Source: Micropruina sonneratiae (GTDB lineage Bacteria > Actinomycetota > Actinomycetes > Propionibacteriales > Propionibacteriaceae). From it: 64,000 nt of DNA. The stretch is taken from assembly GCF_025972045.1 (NCBI RefSeq), contig NZ_JAPDHX010000005.1, positions 1 to 64,000 on the forward strand, in the 5' to 3' direction. A program made the position numbers and the translations under genes. Below are positions 16,285-27,150 of this stretch, piece after piece; position 1 is the stretch's first letter, and each line of letters opens with the position of its first letter. The notes below the pieces were generated by a model. That model was not told the DNA's origin. It was given only the letters and a program-made list of their open reading frames with translations, and made no database searches.

Positions 16285-16539
16285 GTGAGCCAAGATGACC
16301 ACGATCATCACCTGCCGACGTTGCAGGCGCCGGTCAAGGCGCTCGACCCGCACGGCGTCCAGATCGTCGGACTGGGCACCATGCTGTTCGCCATCGGGAC
16401 GGTGATCTGCTGGTGGCAGTTGCCGCTCCTGAGCGGCACCGGCAAGGAGTGGTGGTTCTCCACCGCGCTGGTCGGGACGGGCATCGGTGTGCTGGCGCTC
16501 GCGGTGCTGCTCGTGCTGCGCCGCCGCCGGTTGCGCTGA
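16285..16539 (+). CDS. DUF2530 membrane protein
   Basis: The 84-residue protein has a short cytoplasmic N-terminus, two membrane helices (IVGLGTMLFAIGTVICWW and TALVGTGIGVLALAVLLVL) and a basic RRRRLR end. This matches the actinobacterial DUF2530 family, commonly divergent from an NCS2 permease. The GTG at 16285 is the family-like start (SQDDHDHHLP); a longer frame to 16252 is unlikely. Function unknown. Confidence 0.8.
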   Translation: MSQDDHDHHLPTLQAPVKALDPHGVQIVGLGTMLFAIGTVICWWQLPLLSGTGKEWWFSTALVGTGIGVLALAVLLVLRRRRLR

Positions 16540-16562
16540 CGGCGGAGCGTCCTCGCCCGCTC

Positions 16563-16641
16563 TTCTGAAATCTGGACCCGGAACGGAAAGGTCCCGCCGG
16601 GCCGAGCGGTGAGCGGGCCGTCGCGGGGCCACATTTCAGAA
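16563..16641. repeat. Inverted repeat, 13-bp arms (12 of 13 match)
   Basis: TTCTGAAATCTGG (16563-16575) and CCACATTTCAGAA (16629-16641) pair with one mismatch around a 53-base GC-rich interior. It looks like a small palindromic intergenic element downstream of both DUF2530 and the convergent gltA. Confidence 0.6.
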
Positions 16642-16675
16642 TCCCCCGGCTCGACCCGGCGCGCCTACCGGTCGA

Positions 16676-16737
16676 GATCCCGGGTCAAGCCCGGGATGAC
16701 GGAACGGCGCGGGATGACGGAACGGCGCGGGATGACG
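16676..16737. repeat. Dispersed palindrome followed by an 18-bp tandem repeat
   Basis: 16676-16700 is a palindrome-rich element (GATCCCGGGTCAAGCCCGGG plus ATGAC) that recurs in inverted orientation at 31341-31370. It is followed by 2.5 copies of an 18-base tandem repeat, GGGATGACGGAACGGCGC, at 16693-16710, 16711-16728 and 16729-16737. It ends just before the gltA stop. Confidence 0.75.
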
Positions 16738-16752
16738 AACAGCCTTGCGCGC

Positions 16753-18039
16753 TCAGCGCTCCTCGCGCGGCTCCCACTCCACGTCGGTGGGACCCACGTA
16801 GATCTGCCGCGGCCGGTAGATCCTGCTCTTGGGGTTCTCGTTGATCTCTTTCCAGTTGGCGATCCAGCCGGGCATCCGGCCGATCGCGAACATCACCGTG
16901 AACATCTCCATCGGGATACCGATCGCGCGCAGCAGGATGCCGGAATAGAAGTCGACGTTCGGGTACAGCTTGCGCTCCACGAAGTAGTCGTCGTTGAGTG
17001 CGGCGTCCTCGAGTTCGCGGGCGATGTCGAGCAGCGGGTCGCTCTTCTCGAGTTGATTGAGCACGTCGTCGACGGACTTCTTCAGGATGCGGCTGCGCGG
17101 ATCGAAGTTCTTGTAGACCCGGTGCCCGAAGCCCATCAGCTTCACCCCGGCGTCGCGGTTCTTCACCTTGTTGACGAACTCGGACACCGGAATGCCCGAC
17201 TCCTGGATGTCCTGCAGCATCTGGACGGCGGCGACGTTGGCGCCGCCGTGCAAGGGCCCCCACAGGGCGCAAACGCCGGCGGCGCAGCTCGCGAACAGGT
17301 TCGCCTTCGAGGATCCGACCATCCGCACCGTCGAGGTGGAGCAGTTCTGCTCGTGGTCGGCGTGCAGCATCAGGAACAGATTGAGCGCGGCCGCGACCTC
17401 GGGGCTCGGCTCGTAGTTCCGGTACGGCACCGAGAACATCATGTGCAGGAAGTTCTCCGCGTACTTGAGGTCGTAGCGGGGGTACACCAGCGGCTCGCCG
17501 ATGGAGGCCTTGTAGGACGCCGCGGCGATCGTCCGCACCTTCGAGATCAGCACGGCGGCGGCGCGCTCCATCGACTCGTCGTCGTCGATCTGGGTGGCCC
17601 CGGCATCGTGGGCGCTGAGGGTGTTGATCATCGCCGACAGGATCGCCATCGGCGGCGCCGTCTGCGGGAACGCGTTGAAGTGCTTGCGCATCACCTCGTC
17701 GATCATCGCCGACTCGCCGAGCAGCGAGGCGAACCGATCGCGGTCCTCGACCGTCGGGAGCTTGCCGAAGATCACCAGCCAGGCGGTCTCGACGAACGAG
17801 GAGCGGCCGGCCAGTTCCTCGATCGGGATGCCCCGGTACCGCAGGATGCCCGCATCGCCGTCGATGTAGGTGATCGCCGACCTGCACGATCCGGTGTTGC
17901 CGTAGCCGTCGTCCAGGGTGATGTACCCGGTGGTGTCGCGCAGCTTCGAGATGTCGATGGAGCGTTCGCCCTCGGTGCCGACGAAGGTGTCGAGTTCATA
18001 GACCTTGCCGTCGAGTTCGAGGCGGGCAATTCCGCTCAT
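16753..18039 (-). CDS. gltA: Citrate synthase
   Basis: The 428-residue enzyme has all hallmarks of the hexameric type II citrate synthases: WGPLHGGANVAA with the catalytic His, MGFGHRVYKNFDPR and the late catalytic Asp in NVDFYSGI. It condenses oxaloacetate and acetyl-CoA in the TCA cycle. The ATG at 18039 has a GGAG site six bases upstream and gives the usual SGIARLELDGKVYELD beginning. The ORF extension to 18213 is not used. Confidence 0.96.
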   Translation of the reverse strand: MSGIARLELDGKVYELDTFVGTEGERSIDISKLRDTTGYITLDDGYGNTGSCRSAITYIDGDAGILRYRGIPIEELAGRSSFVETAWLVIFGKLPTVEDRDRFASLLGESAMIDEVMRKHFNAFPQTAPPMAILSAMINTLSAHDAGATQIDDDESMERAAAVLISKVRTIAAASYKASIGEPLVYPRYDLKYAENFLHMMFSVPYRNYEPSPEVAAALNLFLMLHADHEQNCSTSTVRMVGSSKANLFASCAAGVCALWGPLHGGANVAAVQMLQDIQESGIPVSEFVNKVKNRDAGVKLMGFGHRVYKNFDPRSRILKKSVDDVLNQLEKSDPLLDIARELEDAALNDDYFVERKLYPNVDFYSGILLRAIGIPMEMFTVMFAIGRMPGWIANWKEINENPKSRIYRPRQIYVGPTDVEWEPREER

Positions 18040-18176
18040 GAGATCTCCTTCGTCGTTAAAGGGTGTGGCCGCTGGGACACGATATCGGTTGCGGACGCGG
18101 CCGCCACCGCTGCCCGGGCAGCACGGATCGCCGCCGTTGCCGGTTTCGCGCCACCCGACGGCAGGCGGGGTCCGAC

Positions 18177-18944
18177 TCAGAAGATGCTGGTGTCGACGGT
18201 CACGGTGTCCCACACCGGGGCGGCCGGCACCTCGGGGTGGCCGGCCTCGACCGTGTCGGAGTGCCCCCCGCAGCCGTGGTCGCGACTCACCACCTGCGCG
18301 TCGCTGGGTGAGAACTGGTTGGCGCAGGCACCGAACAGCCGGCCGAGCGGGCCGGACAGCGCCACGAAGTACGCGCAGGTCTCGCAGTGTGCCGGCGCCT
18401 GAGCGGTCATCGCGTTGTCGGGACCACCGTCCCCGGTGATCCAGCGCTCCACCGCCTCGTCACGGCCGTACGGCGAGAGCACCCGCTCGCGACCCAGTCC
18501 CAGCTCTGCCACCACGGCCCTGGTCTGCGACCACTCGGCCGGGTCGGCGTCCGGGGGCAGGTCGGCGGCGGTGAAGCCGGGCTCCACCCGCGGGTCGTCG
18601 TCCGGGGTCGGCATGATGACGCCGGGAGCGAGGTCGCCGGCACCGATCCGTTCGGCCCACGGCACCCACCGCGGCGACAGCAGGGCCCCGTCCCCGGGCA
18701 TCAGGGTGACCTCGTCGACGGTCACCACCTTGGCCCGCGAGGCACGCGCCACCGTCACCTGCCAGGCCCAGCCCGGGTAGCCGGGGTGGGTGCAGGCGAA
18801 CAGGTGGGTGGCCACCCGGACGTCCTCGGCGAACACGCCCAGGTGCTCGCCGACGCCCATCACGCCGGCACGGTGGACGGCCGCCGTCCTGGCCAGGTCG
18901 ACGGCGTCCGCGCAGGCCCGGTCCAGCACGTCGGCGGCGGGCAC
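18177..18944 (-). CDS. DUF3027 family protein
   Basis: The 255-residue protein contains the DUF3027 core WVPWAERIGAGDLAPGVIMP followed by DDDPRVEPGF. It has a C-terminal Cys cluster (HCETCAYFV, FGACANQFS, DHGCGG) that could bind zinc. The GTG start lies two bases after the stop of the cold-shock protein gene, so the two form a coupled unit. That pairing is recurrent in actinobacteria. Function unknown. Confidence 0.8.
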   Translation of the reverse strand: MPAADVLDRACADAVDLARTAAVHRAGVMGVGEHLGVFAEDVRVATHLFACTHPGYPGWAWQVTVARASRAKVVTVDEVTLMPGDGALLSPRWVPWAERIGAGDLAPGVIMPTPDDDPRVEPGFTAADLPPDADPAEWSQTRAVVAELGLGRERVLSPYGRDEAVERWITGDGGPDNAMTAQAPAHCETCAYFVALSGPLGRLFGACANQFSPSDAQVVSRDHGCGGHSDTVEAGHPEVPAAPVWDTVTVDTSIF

Positions 18945-18946
18945 GC

Positions 18947-19333
18947 TCAGAGCTCCAGCTCGTCGGCCACCGCGCGCAGCACCGCGGCCACCTTGCCGGC
19001 CACCTTGGGGTCGGGGTGGCGGCCGCGGCGGTAGCCGTTGCCGATCCCGTCGAGCATCTTGATCAGGTCCTCGACGATCACGGCCATCGCGTCGGGTGAC
19101 TTGCGGGACGCCTTCGACAGCGACGGCGGGGCCTCCAGCAACTGGACGCTCAGCGCCTGCTCACCACGTTTGCCGTCGATGATCCCGAACTCGACCTTCT
19201 GGCCACGCTTGAGGCTGGTCACGCCGGCGGGCAGGGCCGACGAGCGGACGTAGACGTCGTCGCCCCCCTCGTCCTTGGAGAGGAAGCCGAATCCCTTCTC
19301 CGCGTCGTAGTAACGAACCTTGCCTGTGGGCAT
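18947..19333 (-). CDS. Cold-shock-domain protein with C-terminal extension
   Basis: From the ATG at 19333 the 128-residue protein starts [19 protein letters not shown] with RNP1 (KGFGFL) and RNP2-like (DVYVRSSAL) motifs of the cold-shock domain. An extension of about 60 residues forms a second, likely helical domain. It binds single-stranded nucleic acid. An AGGAG site is seven bases upstream, so the longer ORF start at 19369 is rejected. The DUF3027 gene follows directly. Confidence 0.9.
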   Translation of the reverse strand: MPTGKVRYYDAEKGFGFLSKDEGGDDVYVRSSALPAGVTSLKRGQKVEFGIIDGKRGEQALSVQLLEAPPSLSKASRKSPDAMAVIVEDLIKMLDGIGNGYRRGRHPDPKVAGKVAAVLRAVADELEL

Positions 19334-19440
19334 GACTGACTCCTGTTTCGAAAACCCTGCTGCGGACACGCCGATGTGACGGCGCTCAGCTCCGCGATCC
19401 CCCAGCCTATCGGAACCGGCCCGGTGACTATCATGACCGC

Positions 19441-20376
19441 ATGGCGAACTGGACGGACGGGCCCGAGTACGCGCCCCTGGACCGACCGAGCGCCTTCGAA
19501 ACCCCTGCGGCGGAACCGCTGGAGGTACCGCCGGTGGTGGCCAACCCTGCCGCGGGCGCGCCGGTCGCCCAGCCCGACTGGCAGCCGCCCCAGGCTCCCG
19601 TCCAGCCGTTGGCCGAGCTGGTCCCCCGCTCGGGGGTCGAACCCCGCGACCCGCGCGCCGAGTTCAGCACGGTCGGCTCGGCGGTCTCCGCCGGCTCCGC
19701 GTGGGGCTCGGCACACTCCGCCGCGGGCACCCTGCAGCGACCGGGGTGGACGCCGGACCAGCCGCTCAGCACCTCCGCGCCGGTCGGCGCCGCGGCCGCC
19801 GCCGGGACGGGCTCGCCGGCCGCACCGGCTGCCGGGCCGGCCTTCCCGCCGCCCACGACCGCGCCCAGCTTCCCGGCGCCCACGACAGCGCCGAGCTACC
19901 CGGCCCCCACGAGCGTTGCCGGCTTTCCGCCGCCGACCGGCCCGGCCGCCGGCGGGTTCCCGCAACCGGGCACGCCGGACTGGTTCGCCCCACCCCCGCA
20001 GCAGCACTGGCAATCCCCCGACCAGACGGTGACCATCGCCCAGATGTGGAACGGCGCCACCCCGGGCGTGATCATCCCGCTGATCATCGGGGCGCTGATC
20101 AACCCGCTGTCCATCGTGATGCTGGCGGTGGCGTCCCTGCTCGCCGCCCGGGTGAAGTACCGCCTGCGGCAGGTGCGCCGGTTGTTCGCCTGGACGGGCG
20201 GCATCCTCGCCGCGATCGCGGTGCTGTCCCTGCTCGGTTCCGACTTCGAGTTCGACAACGTGTGGTCGGTGCTGTCCGGCTGGGCGCAGGTGGCGTGCTG
20301 GGTGCTGCCGATCGTGATCCTGTTCCAGGTGGGTGCCGGCATCCGCGCCAACGAACCCCCGCAGCGTCCCTACTGA
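19441..20376 (+). CDS. Pro/Ala-rich protein with C-terminal membrane domain
   Basis: The 311-residue protein has about 195 residues of Pro/Ala/Ser/Thr-rich low-complexity sequence, including repeated FPPPT/FPAPT/YPAPT units. A membrane domain with three or four helices follows ([63 protein letters not shown]). Function is unknown; such tailed membrane proteins are common in actinobacteria. It is about 20 bases upstream of a second Pro/Gln-rich membrane protein on the same strand. Confidence 0.7.
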   Translation: MANWTDGPEYAPLDRPSAFETPAAEPLEVPPVVANPAAGAPVAQPDWQPPQAPVQPLAELVPRSGVEPRDPRAEFSTVGSAVSAGSAWGSAHSAAGTLQRPGWTPDQPLSTSAPVGAAAAAGTGSPAAPAAGPAFPPPTTAPSFPAPTTAPSYPAPTSVAGFPPPTGPAAGGFPQPGTPDWFAPPPQQHWQSPDQTVTIAQMWNGATPGVIIPLIIGALINPLSIVMLAVASLLAARVKYRLRQVRRLFAWTGGILAAIAVLSLLGSDFEFDNVWSVLSGWAQVACWVLPIVILFQVGAGIRANEPPQRPY

Positions 20377-20396
20377 GCCGACTGAGCAAGGAAGCC

Positions 20397-21407
20397 ATGA
20401 ACGCATCCTCCGGACTGGGGCAGCCGGGCCCCGGGCAGCCCGATTTCGACGGCCCGCAGGGTTCGGCGCCCTCACCGCAGACCCCGTCCCCCGGCACTCG
20501 CCCGGATCAGCAGGGCCAATCCTCGCCCGACCACGAACCGACCCAGCGATTCGGCGCGCAGCAGTACCCGCCCACCCAGCAGTTCGGAACGCCGGCCCAG
20601 CAGTACCCGCCGACCCAGCAATACGGGCCCACCCCGCAGTGCCCGCCCACCCAGCAGTTCGGCTCCGCGGCGCCGCCGGGGCCTTCCGCACCGTCGGGCC
20701 AGGACCAGTGGACGCCACCGGGCCACGGCCCGTGGGCGCCGCCGAGCCAGCAGCCGTGGGGACCGCCCTCGCTGGCACCCGCCCCGGGCGGCGGACGCCG
20801 GGGAGGCGGCCGGGGATTGCTGATCGCCGGCGGCGTGGTCGTGCTGGCGATCCTGGGGCTGCTGGCCTGGCAACTGCTGCCCGCCGTGACCGCTCCCCAG
20901 GCGTCCGCCACACCGACCGTCCAGGCCACGCCCAGCACGGCGCCGACCGGGGCACCCACCGGCGAACCGAGTGTCGTGCGCACCCCGCAGCAGCCGCAGC
21001 CCACCAACAGTTCCGACGTCACCGGGGGCGGCATCGAGCAGCAGGTCGGCTTCACCAGCGGCGCCGGCAAGGCGACCGTGACGGTGACCAGGTCCAGCTG
21101 GGTCGACAACGGTCTGCTGCCACCCCGCGAGGGGTCGTCCTACCTGGTCGTCGACCTGAGCTTCGAGGGAGTGTCGGGGACGGTCACCACCGGCCCGTTC
21201 CTCACCATGGTCCGGCCCGGCGGCGGCGGTGAGGCCACGATGATGACCATCGGCGCCCAGCTCGACAACCAGCTCGCGATGAAGACGATCGGGGCCGGCC
21301 AGAGCAACGCCGGCCAGGTCGCCTTCGAGCTCGGACGCGGACCGGTCACCCTGGTCATCCTCGACGAGACCTTCTCCAGCGTCGCCACCATCGACATCCC
21401 GGGCTGA
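20397..21407 (+). CDS. Pro/Gln-rich single-pass protein with DUF4352-like extracellular domain
   Basis: The 336-residue protein has a cytoplasmic N-terminal low-complexity tail with repeated QQ(Y/F)(P/G)PTQQ(Y/F)G units. One membrane helix follows (LLIAGGVVVLAILGLLAWQLLP, near residues 140-162), then a Thr/Pro linker and a C-terminal immunoglobulin-like domain resembling DUF4352/MPT63. The ATG follows AAGGAAG. Its stop overlaps the ATG of the Nudix gene by one base (TGATG). Function unknown. Confidence 0.7.
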   Translation: MNASSGLGQPGPGQPDFDGPQGSAPSPQTPSPGTRPDQQGQSSPDHEPTQRFGAQQYPPTQQFGTPAQQYPPTQQYGPTPQCPPTQQFGSAAPPGPSAPSGQDQWTPPGHGPWAPPSQQPWGPPSLAPAPGGGRRGGGRGLLIAGGVVVLAILGLLAWQLLPAVTAPQASATPTVQATPSTAPTGAPTGEPSVVRTPQQPQPTNSSDVTGGGIEQQVGFTSGAGKATVTVTRSSWVDNGLLPPREGSSYLVVDLSFEGVSGTVTTGPFLTMVRPGGGGEATMMTIGAQLDNQLAMKTIGAGQSNAGQVAFELGRGPVTLVILDETFSSVATIDIPG

Positions 21408-22021
21408 TGACGCAGCCGTTCCGGTCCCGTACCTTCGTCGCGGTCGACCCGCACGCCCGGCCGACCAGGAGCCGGCGCGCGGTGCGGGTGGTCGTCACCG
21501 ACGGCGAACGGGCGCTGCTGTTCTCCGACAGCGACCCGGGCGTGCCGGGCCTGCACTGGTGGATCACACCGGGCGGTGGGACCGATCCGGGCGAAACCGA
21601 GCTGGAGGCCGCCGTCCGCGAGCTCGCCGAGGAGACCGGCCTGGCTGTGGCGGCCCAGGACCTGGTCGGTCCGGTGATGAAGCGCTTCGTGATTCACGGC
21701 TACTCCGACCAGGTGCTCGGCCAGGCCGAAGCGTTCTATGTGCTGCGGGTACCGACGCCGTTCACGGTGGACACCTCCGGCTTCACCGCCGAGGAGAAGA
21801 TCACCATCGCCGCCTGGGACTGGCTTGCCCTGGACCGCCTCGACGAGCGCAGCGAACAGGTGTGGCCGGCCGGCCTGGCTGGACTGCCGGCGTTGACCGA
21901 TCACCCCGACGTCTGGCCGCGCGACGACGGCGTGGTCGAGGAGTCGACGGTGGAAGCCGGAGAGCTGGGCGAACGCCTCGCCCTAGAATGGTCCGGCTCG
22001 CCACAAAACTGGGCGGGCTGA
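21407..22021 (+). CDS. Nudix hydrolase
   Basis: The 204-residue protein contains a complete Nudix box, GGGTDPGETELEAAVRELAE followed by ETGL, with the catalytic REx2EE residues. It hydrolyses a nucleoside-diphosphate-linked substrate that cannot be predicted. The start overlaps the previous stop by one base. A tail of about 60 residues after the Nudix fold is unassigned. The CDF transporter follows after 17 bases. Confidence 0.9.
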   Translation: MTQPFRSRTFVAVDPHARPTRSRRAVRVVVTDGERALLFSDSDPGVPGLHWWITPGGGTDPGETELEAAVRELAEETGLAVAAQDLVGPVMKRFVIHGYSDQVLGQAEAFYVLRVPTPFTVDTSGFTAEEKITIAAWDWLALDRLDERSEQVWPAGLAGLPALTDHPDVWPRDDGVVEESTVEAGELGERLALEWSGSPQNWAG

Positions 22022-22038
22022 CCCGACCCGAAGGCGCA

Positions 22039-22965
22039 ATGACCGACACCCCGACCGCCGCTGCCGCCCCCGTCGAGGGTCGCTTCCTGGAACGGTTCCT
22101 CTGGCTCTCGCTGGCCACCGCGGTCGTCACCGTCGTGCTCAAGGCCACGGCGGCTGTCGTGACGAGTTCGGTCGGCCTGTGGTCGGACGCCCTCGAGTCG
22201 ACCGTCAACCTGCTGGCCGCCGGCGTGGCGCTGTGGGCTATGCGGCTCTCGGCCAAACCCGCCGACCACAACCACGACTTCGGTCATGGCAAGGCCGAAT
22301 ACCTGTCGGCCGCGGTGGAGGGCACGTTGATCGTGGTGGCCGCGGTGGCAATCATCGTGAGCGCGATCAACCGCTTCCTGAACCCGATCCCGCTGGACAG
22401 CATCAGCCTGGGCGTGGTTCTGGCCGCGGTGGCGTCCGTCGGCAACCTGGTCACCGGGCTGATCCTGATCCGGGCCGGACGCCGCCACCGGTCCATCACC
22501 CTCGAGGCCGACGGGAAGCACCTGATGACGGACGTGTGGACGTCGGTCGGCGTCCTGCTCGGCATCATCGTGGTGGGCCTCACCCACATCTACTGGCTGG
22601 ATCCGCTGATCGCCCTCGCCGTCGGCGTCAACATCACCTTCACCGGGGTCGGGCTGGTCCGGCGCTCGGTGGTGGGCCTGCTCGACGCCACCCTGCCGCC
22701 CGAGGAGGTGGCGCTCATCCAGAGCGCCCTGCAGCCGTTGACCCACGATCCACGGGTGCACGTGATCGACCTGCGCACCCGCGAGTCCGGCCGCCAGCGC
22801 TTCGTGCAGGCCACCCTGACGGTGCCCGGCGAGTGGACGGTGGCCCGCTCGCACGACCTGGCCGACCTCGTCGAGGCCGAGATCGAACGGGTGCTGCCCG
22901 GCACGGTGACGGTGGTGCACGTCGAACCCACCGAGCACTGGAACGACTGGGACGGCGACGACTAG
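22039..22965 (+). CDS. Cation diffusion facilitator (CDF) metal transporter
   Basis: The 308-residue protein has six membrane helices, the first metal-site helix LWSDALESTVN, the HNHDFGHGKAEYLSA loop and the second site ADGKHLMTDVWTS (HxxxD). A cytoplasmic C-terminal domain follows. CDF proteins export Zn, Fe or Mn in exchange for protons. The Asp/Asp and His/Asp pairs are compatible with Zn or Fe, but the metal is not certain. Its TAG stop overlaps the CutC stop on the other strand. Confidence 0.9.
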   Translation: MTDTPTAAAAPVEGRFLERFLWLSLATAVVTVVLKATAAVVTSSVGLWSDALESTVNLLAAGVALWAMRLSAKPADHNHDFGHGKAEYLSAAVEGTLIVVAAVAIIVSAINRFLNPIPLDSISLGVVLAAVASVGNLVTGLILIRAGRRHRSITLEADGKHLMTDVWTSVGVLLGIIVVGLTHIYWLDPLIALAVGVNITFTGVGLVRRSVVGLLDATLPPEEVALIQSALQPLTHDPRVHVIDLRTRESGRQRFVQATLTVPGEWTVARSHDLADLVEAEIERVLPGTVTVVHVEPTEHWNDWDGDD

Positions 22966-23663
22966 GACGCGTGCCTGACCTCGGTGTCGATCAGCCGGCG
23001 CCAGGAACCGACCAGCTCGACGTCCACGTACGCCTTGTACGAGCCCTGCGGCCGCGCCGCCGAACCGATGTGGAACGCCCGGACGCCGGCCCGGGCCAGC
23101 CACGGCACGTGGTCGGGGTGCAGGCCGCCACCGGCCATGATCACCCCGGCCTGCCACGGGTCGGCCTTGGCCCGGGTGAGCACGTCGTCCAGACCGAACT
23201 CCAGGCCGCGCGGCGACCCGGCGGTGAGCACCTGGTCGAGCCGCGGCAGCCGCTTCAGCAGTGCCCAGCCCCGATCGGGGTAGAGGCACGAGTCGATCGC
23301 ACGGTGGAACGTCCACGGCCAGTCGCCGTCGGCGACCAGTTCGCCGACGACCTGGGCGTCCACCTCGCCGAGCCCGTTCAGGAAGCCGAGCACCAGGCCG
23401 TCGGCGCCCGCGTCCGCATAGCTGCCGATCAGGCCCTTCAACCGGACCGCCTCGCCGCCGTCGGTGCCGAACCCGGCTCGCAGCCGCAGCATCACCCGCA
23501 GCTGGATCGAGGTGGCGGCCCGCACCTTCGCGACCAGGTCGGGCTCGGGCGACAGGCCACCCTCGTCGAGGGTGCCGCACAGTTCCACCCGGTCGGCGCC
23601 GCCCGCCTCCGCGCGCTCGGCGTCCGCCGCATGCAACGCGATCACTTCGAGCAGCCCGCTCAT
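22962..23663 (-). CDS. CutC-family protein
   Basis: The 233-residue TIM-barrel protein begins MSGLLEVIALHAADAERAEAGGADRVELC and contains ATSIQLRVMLRLRAGF, FHRAIDS and VLTAGSPRG, all CutC signatures. The family was linked to copper homeostasis, but its enzymatic role is unclear. It is convergent with the CDF transporter, sharing the CTAG at the two stops. The ATG at 23663 is the family start. Confidence 0.88.
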   Translation of the reverse strand: MSGLLEVIALHAADAERAEAGGADRVELCGTLDEGGLSPEPDLVAKVRAATSIQLRVMLRLRAGFGTDGGEAVRLKGLIGSYADAGADGLVLGFLNGLGEVDAQVVGELVADGDWPWTFHRAIDSCLYPDRGWALLKRLPRLDQVLTAGSPRGLEFGLDDVLTRAKADPWQAGVIMAGGGLHPDHVPWLARAGVRAFHIGSAARPQGSYKAYVDVELVGSWRRLIDTEVRHAS

Positions 23664-23725
23664 GGCCCCCATCATGGCCGCACCCGCTCGCCGTGCGCCC
23701 CGGACACGCTGGGGCGCGCTCGGGC

Positions 23726-25177
23726 TCAGCCCGGGGACGGTTCGGGCTCGGCGGCGTAGGCCTCGGAGTCGACGCCACCGCGGGGCATCCGCAGGCCGGC
23801 CAGCAGGGTGCCGGCCGCGACCACCGCCACCGCCACGAACACCCACGTCGAGGCCGCCACGATGGTGGTGTAGTCGTGTTCGCCGCGTCCGGCCGCGATG
23901 ACGTTGGTGGCGATCGCACCGAAGACCGCCACCCCCACCGCACTGCCGGCGGACCTCGCGAAGACGTTCACCCCGGTGACGACGCCCCGCTCGTTCCAGT
24001 CCACGGACGCCTGCGCGGCGATCAGTGACGGCGCGGCCACCCAGCCCAGGCCGAAGCCGATCACGAAGCAGGCGGCGGCCACCGTCCACGGGTTCGGCGA
24101 CGGCCCGATCACCGCCAGGCCGACACTGCCCAGCAGCGCGACCAGGCAGCCGGCCAGGATCGTGGTGCGGTAGCCGCGACGCAGGTACAGCCGTCCGGCG
24201 ACGGACGCCGACAGCGGCCAGCCCAGGGTGAGCGCGGCGACCGCCGCCCCGGACACCAGCGGCACTACGCCGAGCGCGTTCTCCAGGTAGGTGGGGACGA
24301 AGCTGGTCACCCCGATCAGCAGCCCCCCGACCCCCAGCGACAGCAGCGTGGTGGTGCGGATCAGCGGCCGGGCCAGGATGGCCAGGTCGAGGATCGGCTC
24401 GGCGGCACGGCGCTCGACCAGCGCGAACCAGGCCAGCGCGACCACACCGAGGGCGAAACTGACGAGGCTCTGCCATGAGACCCACGCCCAGGCGTTGCCG
24501 CCCTCGAGCAGCGCCAGGATGACCGCGGTCAGGCCCAGGGTGAGCAGGGCCGCACCGGCGTAGTCGATGCGGTGCCGCCGACGCTCCACACGCTCGGCGT
24601 AGAACCGGATCAGCGCCCAGCCGGCCAGCAGGCACAGCGGGATGTTCACGCCGAAGATCCACCGCCACGACGCGAACTGCGAGAACACCCCGCCGAGTGC
24701 GGGGCCGACCACCGAGGCCACCGCCCACACGCTGGCGATGTAGCCCTGCACCACCGCCCGCTCGGCGACGCTGTACAGGTCGCCGACGATGGTCATCGCC
24801 ATCGGGGCGGTGGCGCCGGCACCCAGCCCCTGAATCACCCGGAAGGCGATCAGCGAGCTCATGTTCCAGGCCAGCACGGCCAGTGCCGACCCAACCAGGA
24901 ACAGGGCGACGCCGAGCAGGATGATCGGCTTGCGGCCGACGGTGTCGGCCAGCTTGGAGTAGATCGGCACCGAGACCGCCTGGGCCAGCAGATACACCGA
25001 GAACAGCCACGGGAACTGCTCGAACTCGCCCAGGTCGGCGACCACCGACGGCACCGCGGTGGCCAGAATGGTGGCGTCGATCGCGATCAGGCCGGTGGAC
25101 AGCATCAGCGCCATCAGCACCCTGCCACGGTCCGACCTGAAGCCCACCGCACTGCGCCGGTCACGCTGCTCGTCCAT
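23726..25177 (-). CDS. MFS drug exporter, DHA2 (14-helix) family
   Basis: The 483-residue membrane protein has about fourteen hydrophobic helices and MFS motifs: LADTVGRKPIILLG (motif A), VIQGLGAGATAPMAM and SVVGPALGGVFSQFASWRWIFGVNIP (motif C followed by the D/H-W-R-W element). DHA2 members export cationic or amphipathic compounds with protons. The ATG at 25177 has AGGGG seven bases upstream. No regulator is adjacent. Confidence 0.9.
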   Translation of the reverse strand: MDEQRDRRSAVGFRSDRGRVLMALMLSTGLIAIDATILATAVPSVVADLGEFEQFPWLFSVYLLAQAVSVPIYSKLADTVGRKPIILLGVALFLVGSALAVLAWNMSSLIAFRVIQGLGAGATAPMAMTIVGDLYSVAERAVVQGYIASVWAVASVVGPALGGVFSQFASWRWIFGVNIPLCLLAGWALIRFYAERVERRRHRIDYAGAALLTLGLTAVILALLEGGNAWAWVSWQSLVSFALGVVALAWFALVERRAAEPILDLAILARPLIRTTTLLSLGVGGLLIGVTSFVPTYLENALGVVPLVSGAAVAALTLGWPLSASVAGRLYLRRGYRTTILAGCLVALLGSVGLAVIGPSPNPWTVAAACFVIGFGLGWVAAPSLIAAQASVDWNERGVVTGVNVFARSAGSAVGVAVFGAIATNVIAAGRGEHDYTTIVAASTWVFVAVAVVAAGTLLAGLRMPRGGVDSEAYAAEPEPSPG

Positions 25178-25237
25178 GCTCACCCCTGTACCAGCCCCCG
25201 AAGGGGGTTCGGTATTCCCGCGGGGGTCCGGCAACGC

Positions 25238-25273
25238 CGCAGGGGCCGGACGCCGTGGCGTCCGGCCCCTGCG
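25238..25273 (-). terminator. Terminator hairpin after groEL
   Basis: Perfect 17-base arms (25238-25254 and 25257-25273) around a two-base loop, starting 35 bases past the groEL stop on the minus strand. Confidence 0.85.
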
Positions 25274-25307
25274 GGATGTTACGGGTGCTGCGGGTTGCGC
25301 GGCCGGA

Positions 25308-26978
<1,671 letters not shown>

Positions 26979-27050
26979 TTAGTCAATGTGGGGAGTCAGC
27001 GTCGATGCCCGCGACGGACGGCTCGGGTGAGCCTCACCGATCTGACTTGG

Positions 27051-27112
27051 GTGGCACTCTCATGACGAGAGTGCTAACACCATGTTTAGCACTCGACCAT
27101 GGCGAGTGCAAA
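27051..27112 (-). promoter_or_regulatory. Two tandem CIRCE operators (HrcA sites) of groEL
   Basis: The first is GTGGCACTC-N9-GAGTGCTAA (27051-27077) and the second is TTAGCACTC-N9-GAGTGCAAA (27086-27112). Both keep the 9-9-9 CIRCE layout with one or two mismatches. Centre spacing is 35 bases. HrcA binds such sites and represses groEL until heat shock. Confidence 0.92.
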
Positions 27113-27150
27113 CGATTGGTGGCCGGATCGAACCGCGTCTCACCTAGCCT

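Noticed and set aside
22962-25010. 682-aa minus-strand frame spanning cutC and the MFS gene
   Set aside because: Only the last 233 residues (cutC) are real; the rest is an out-of-frame shadow of the MFS transporter.
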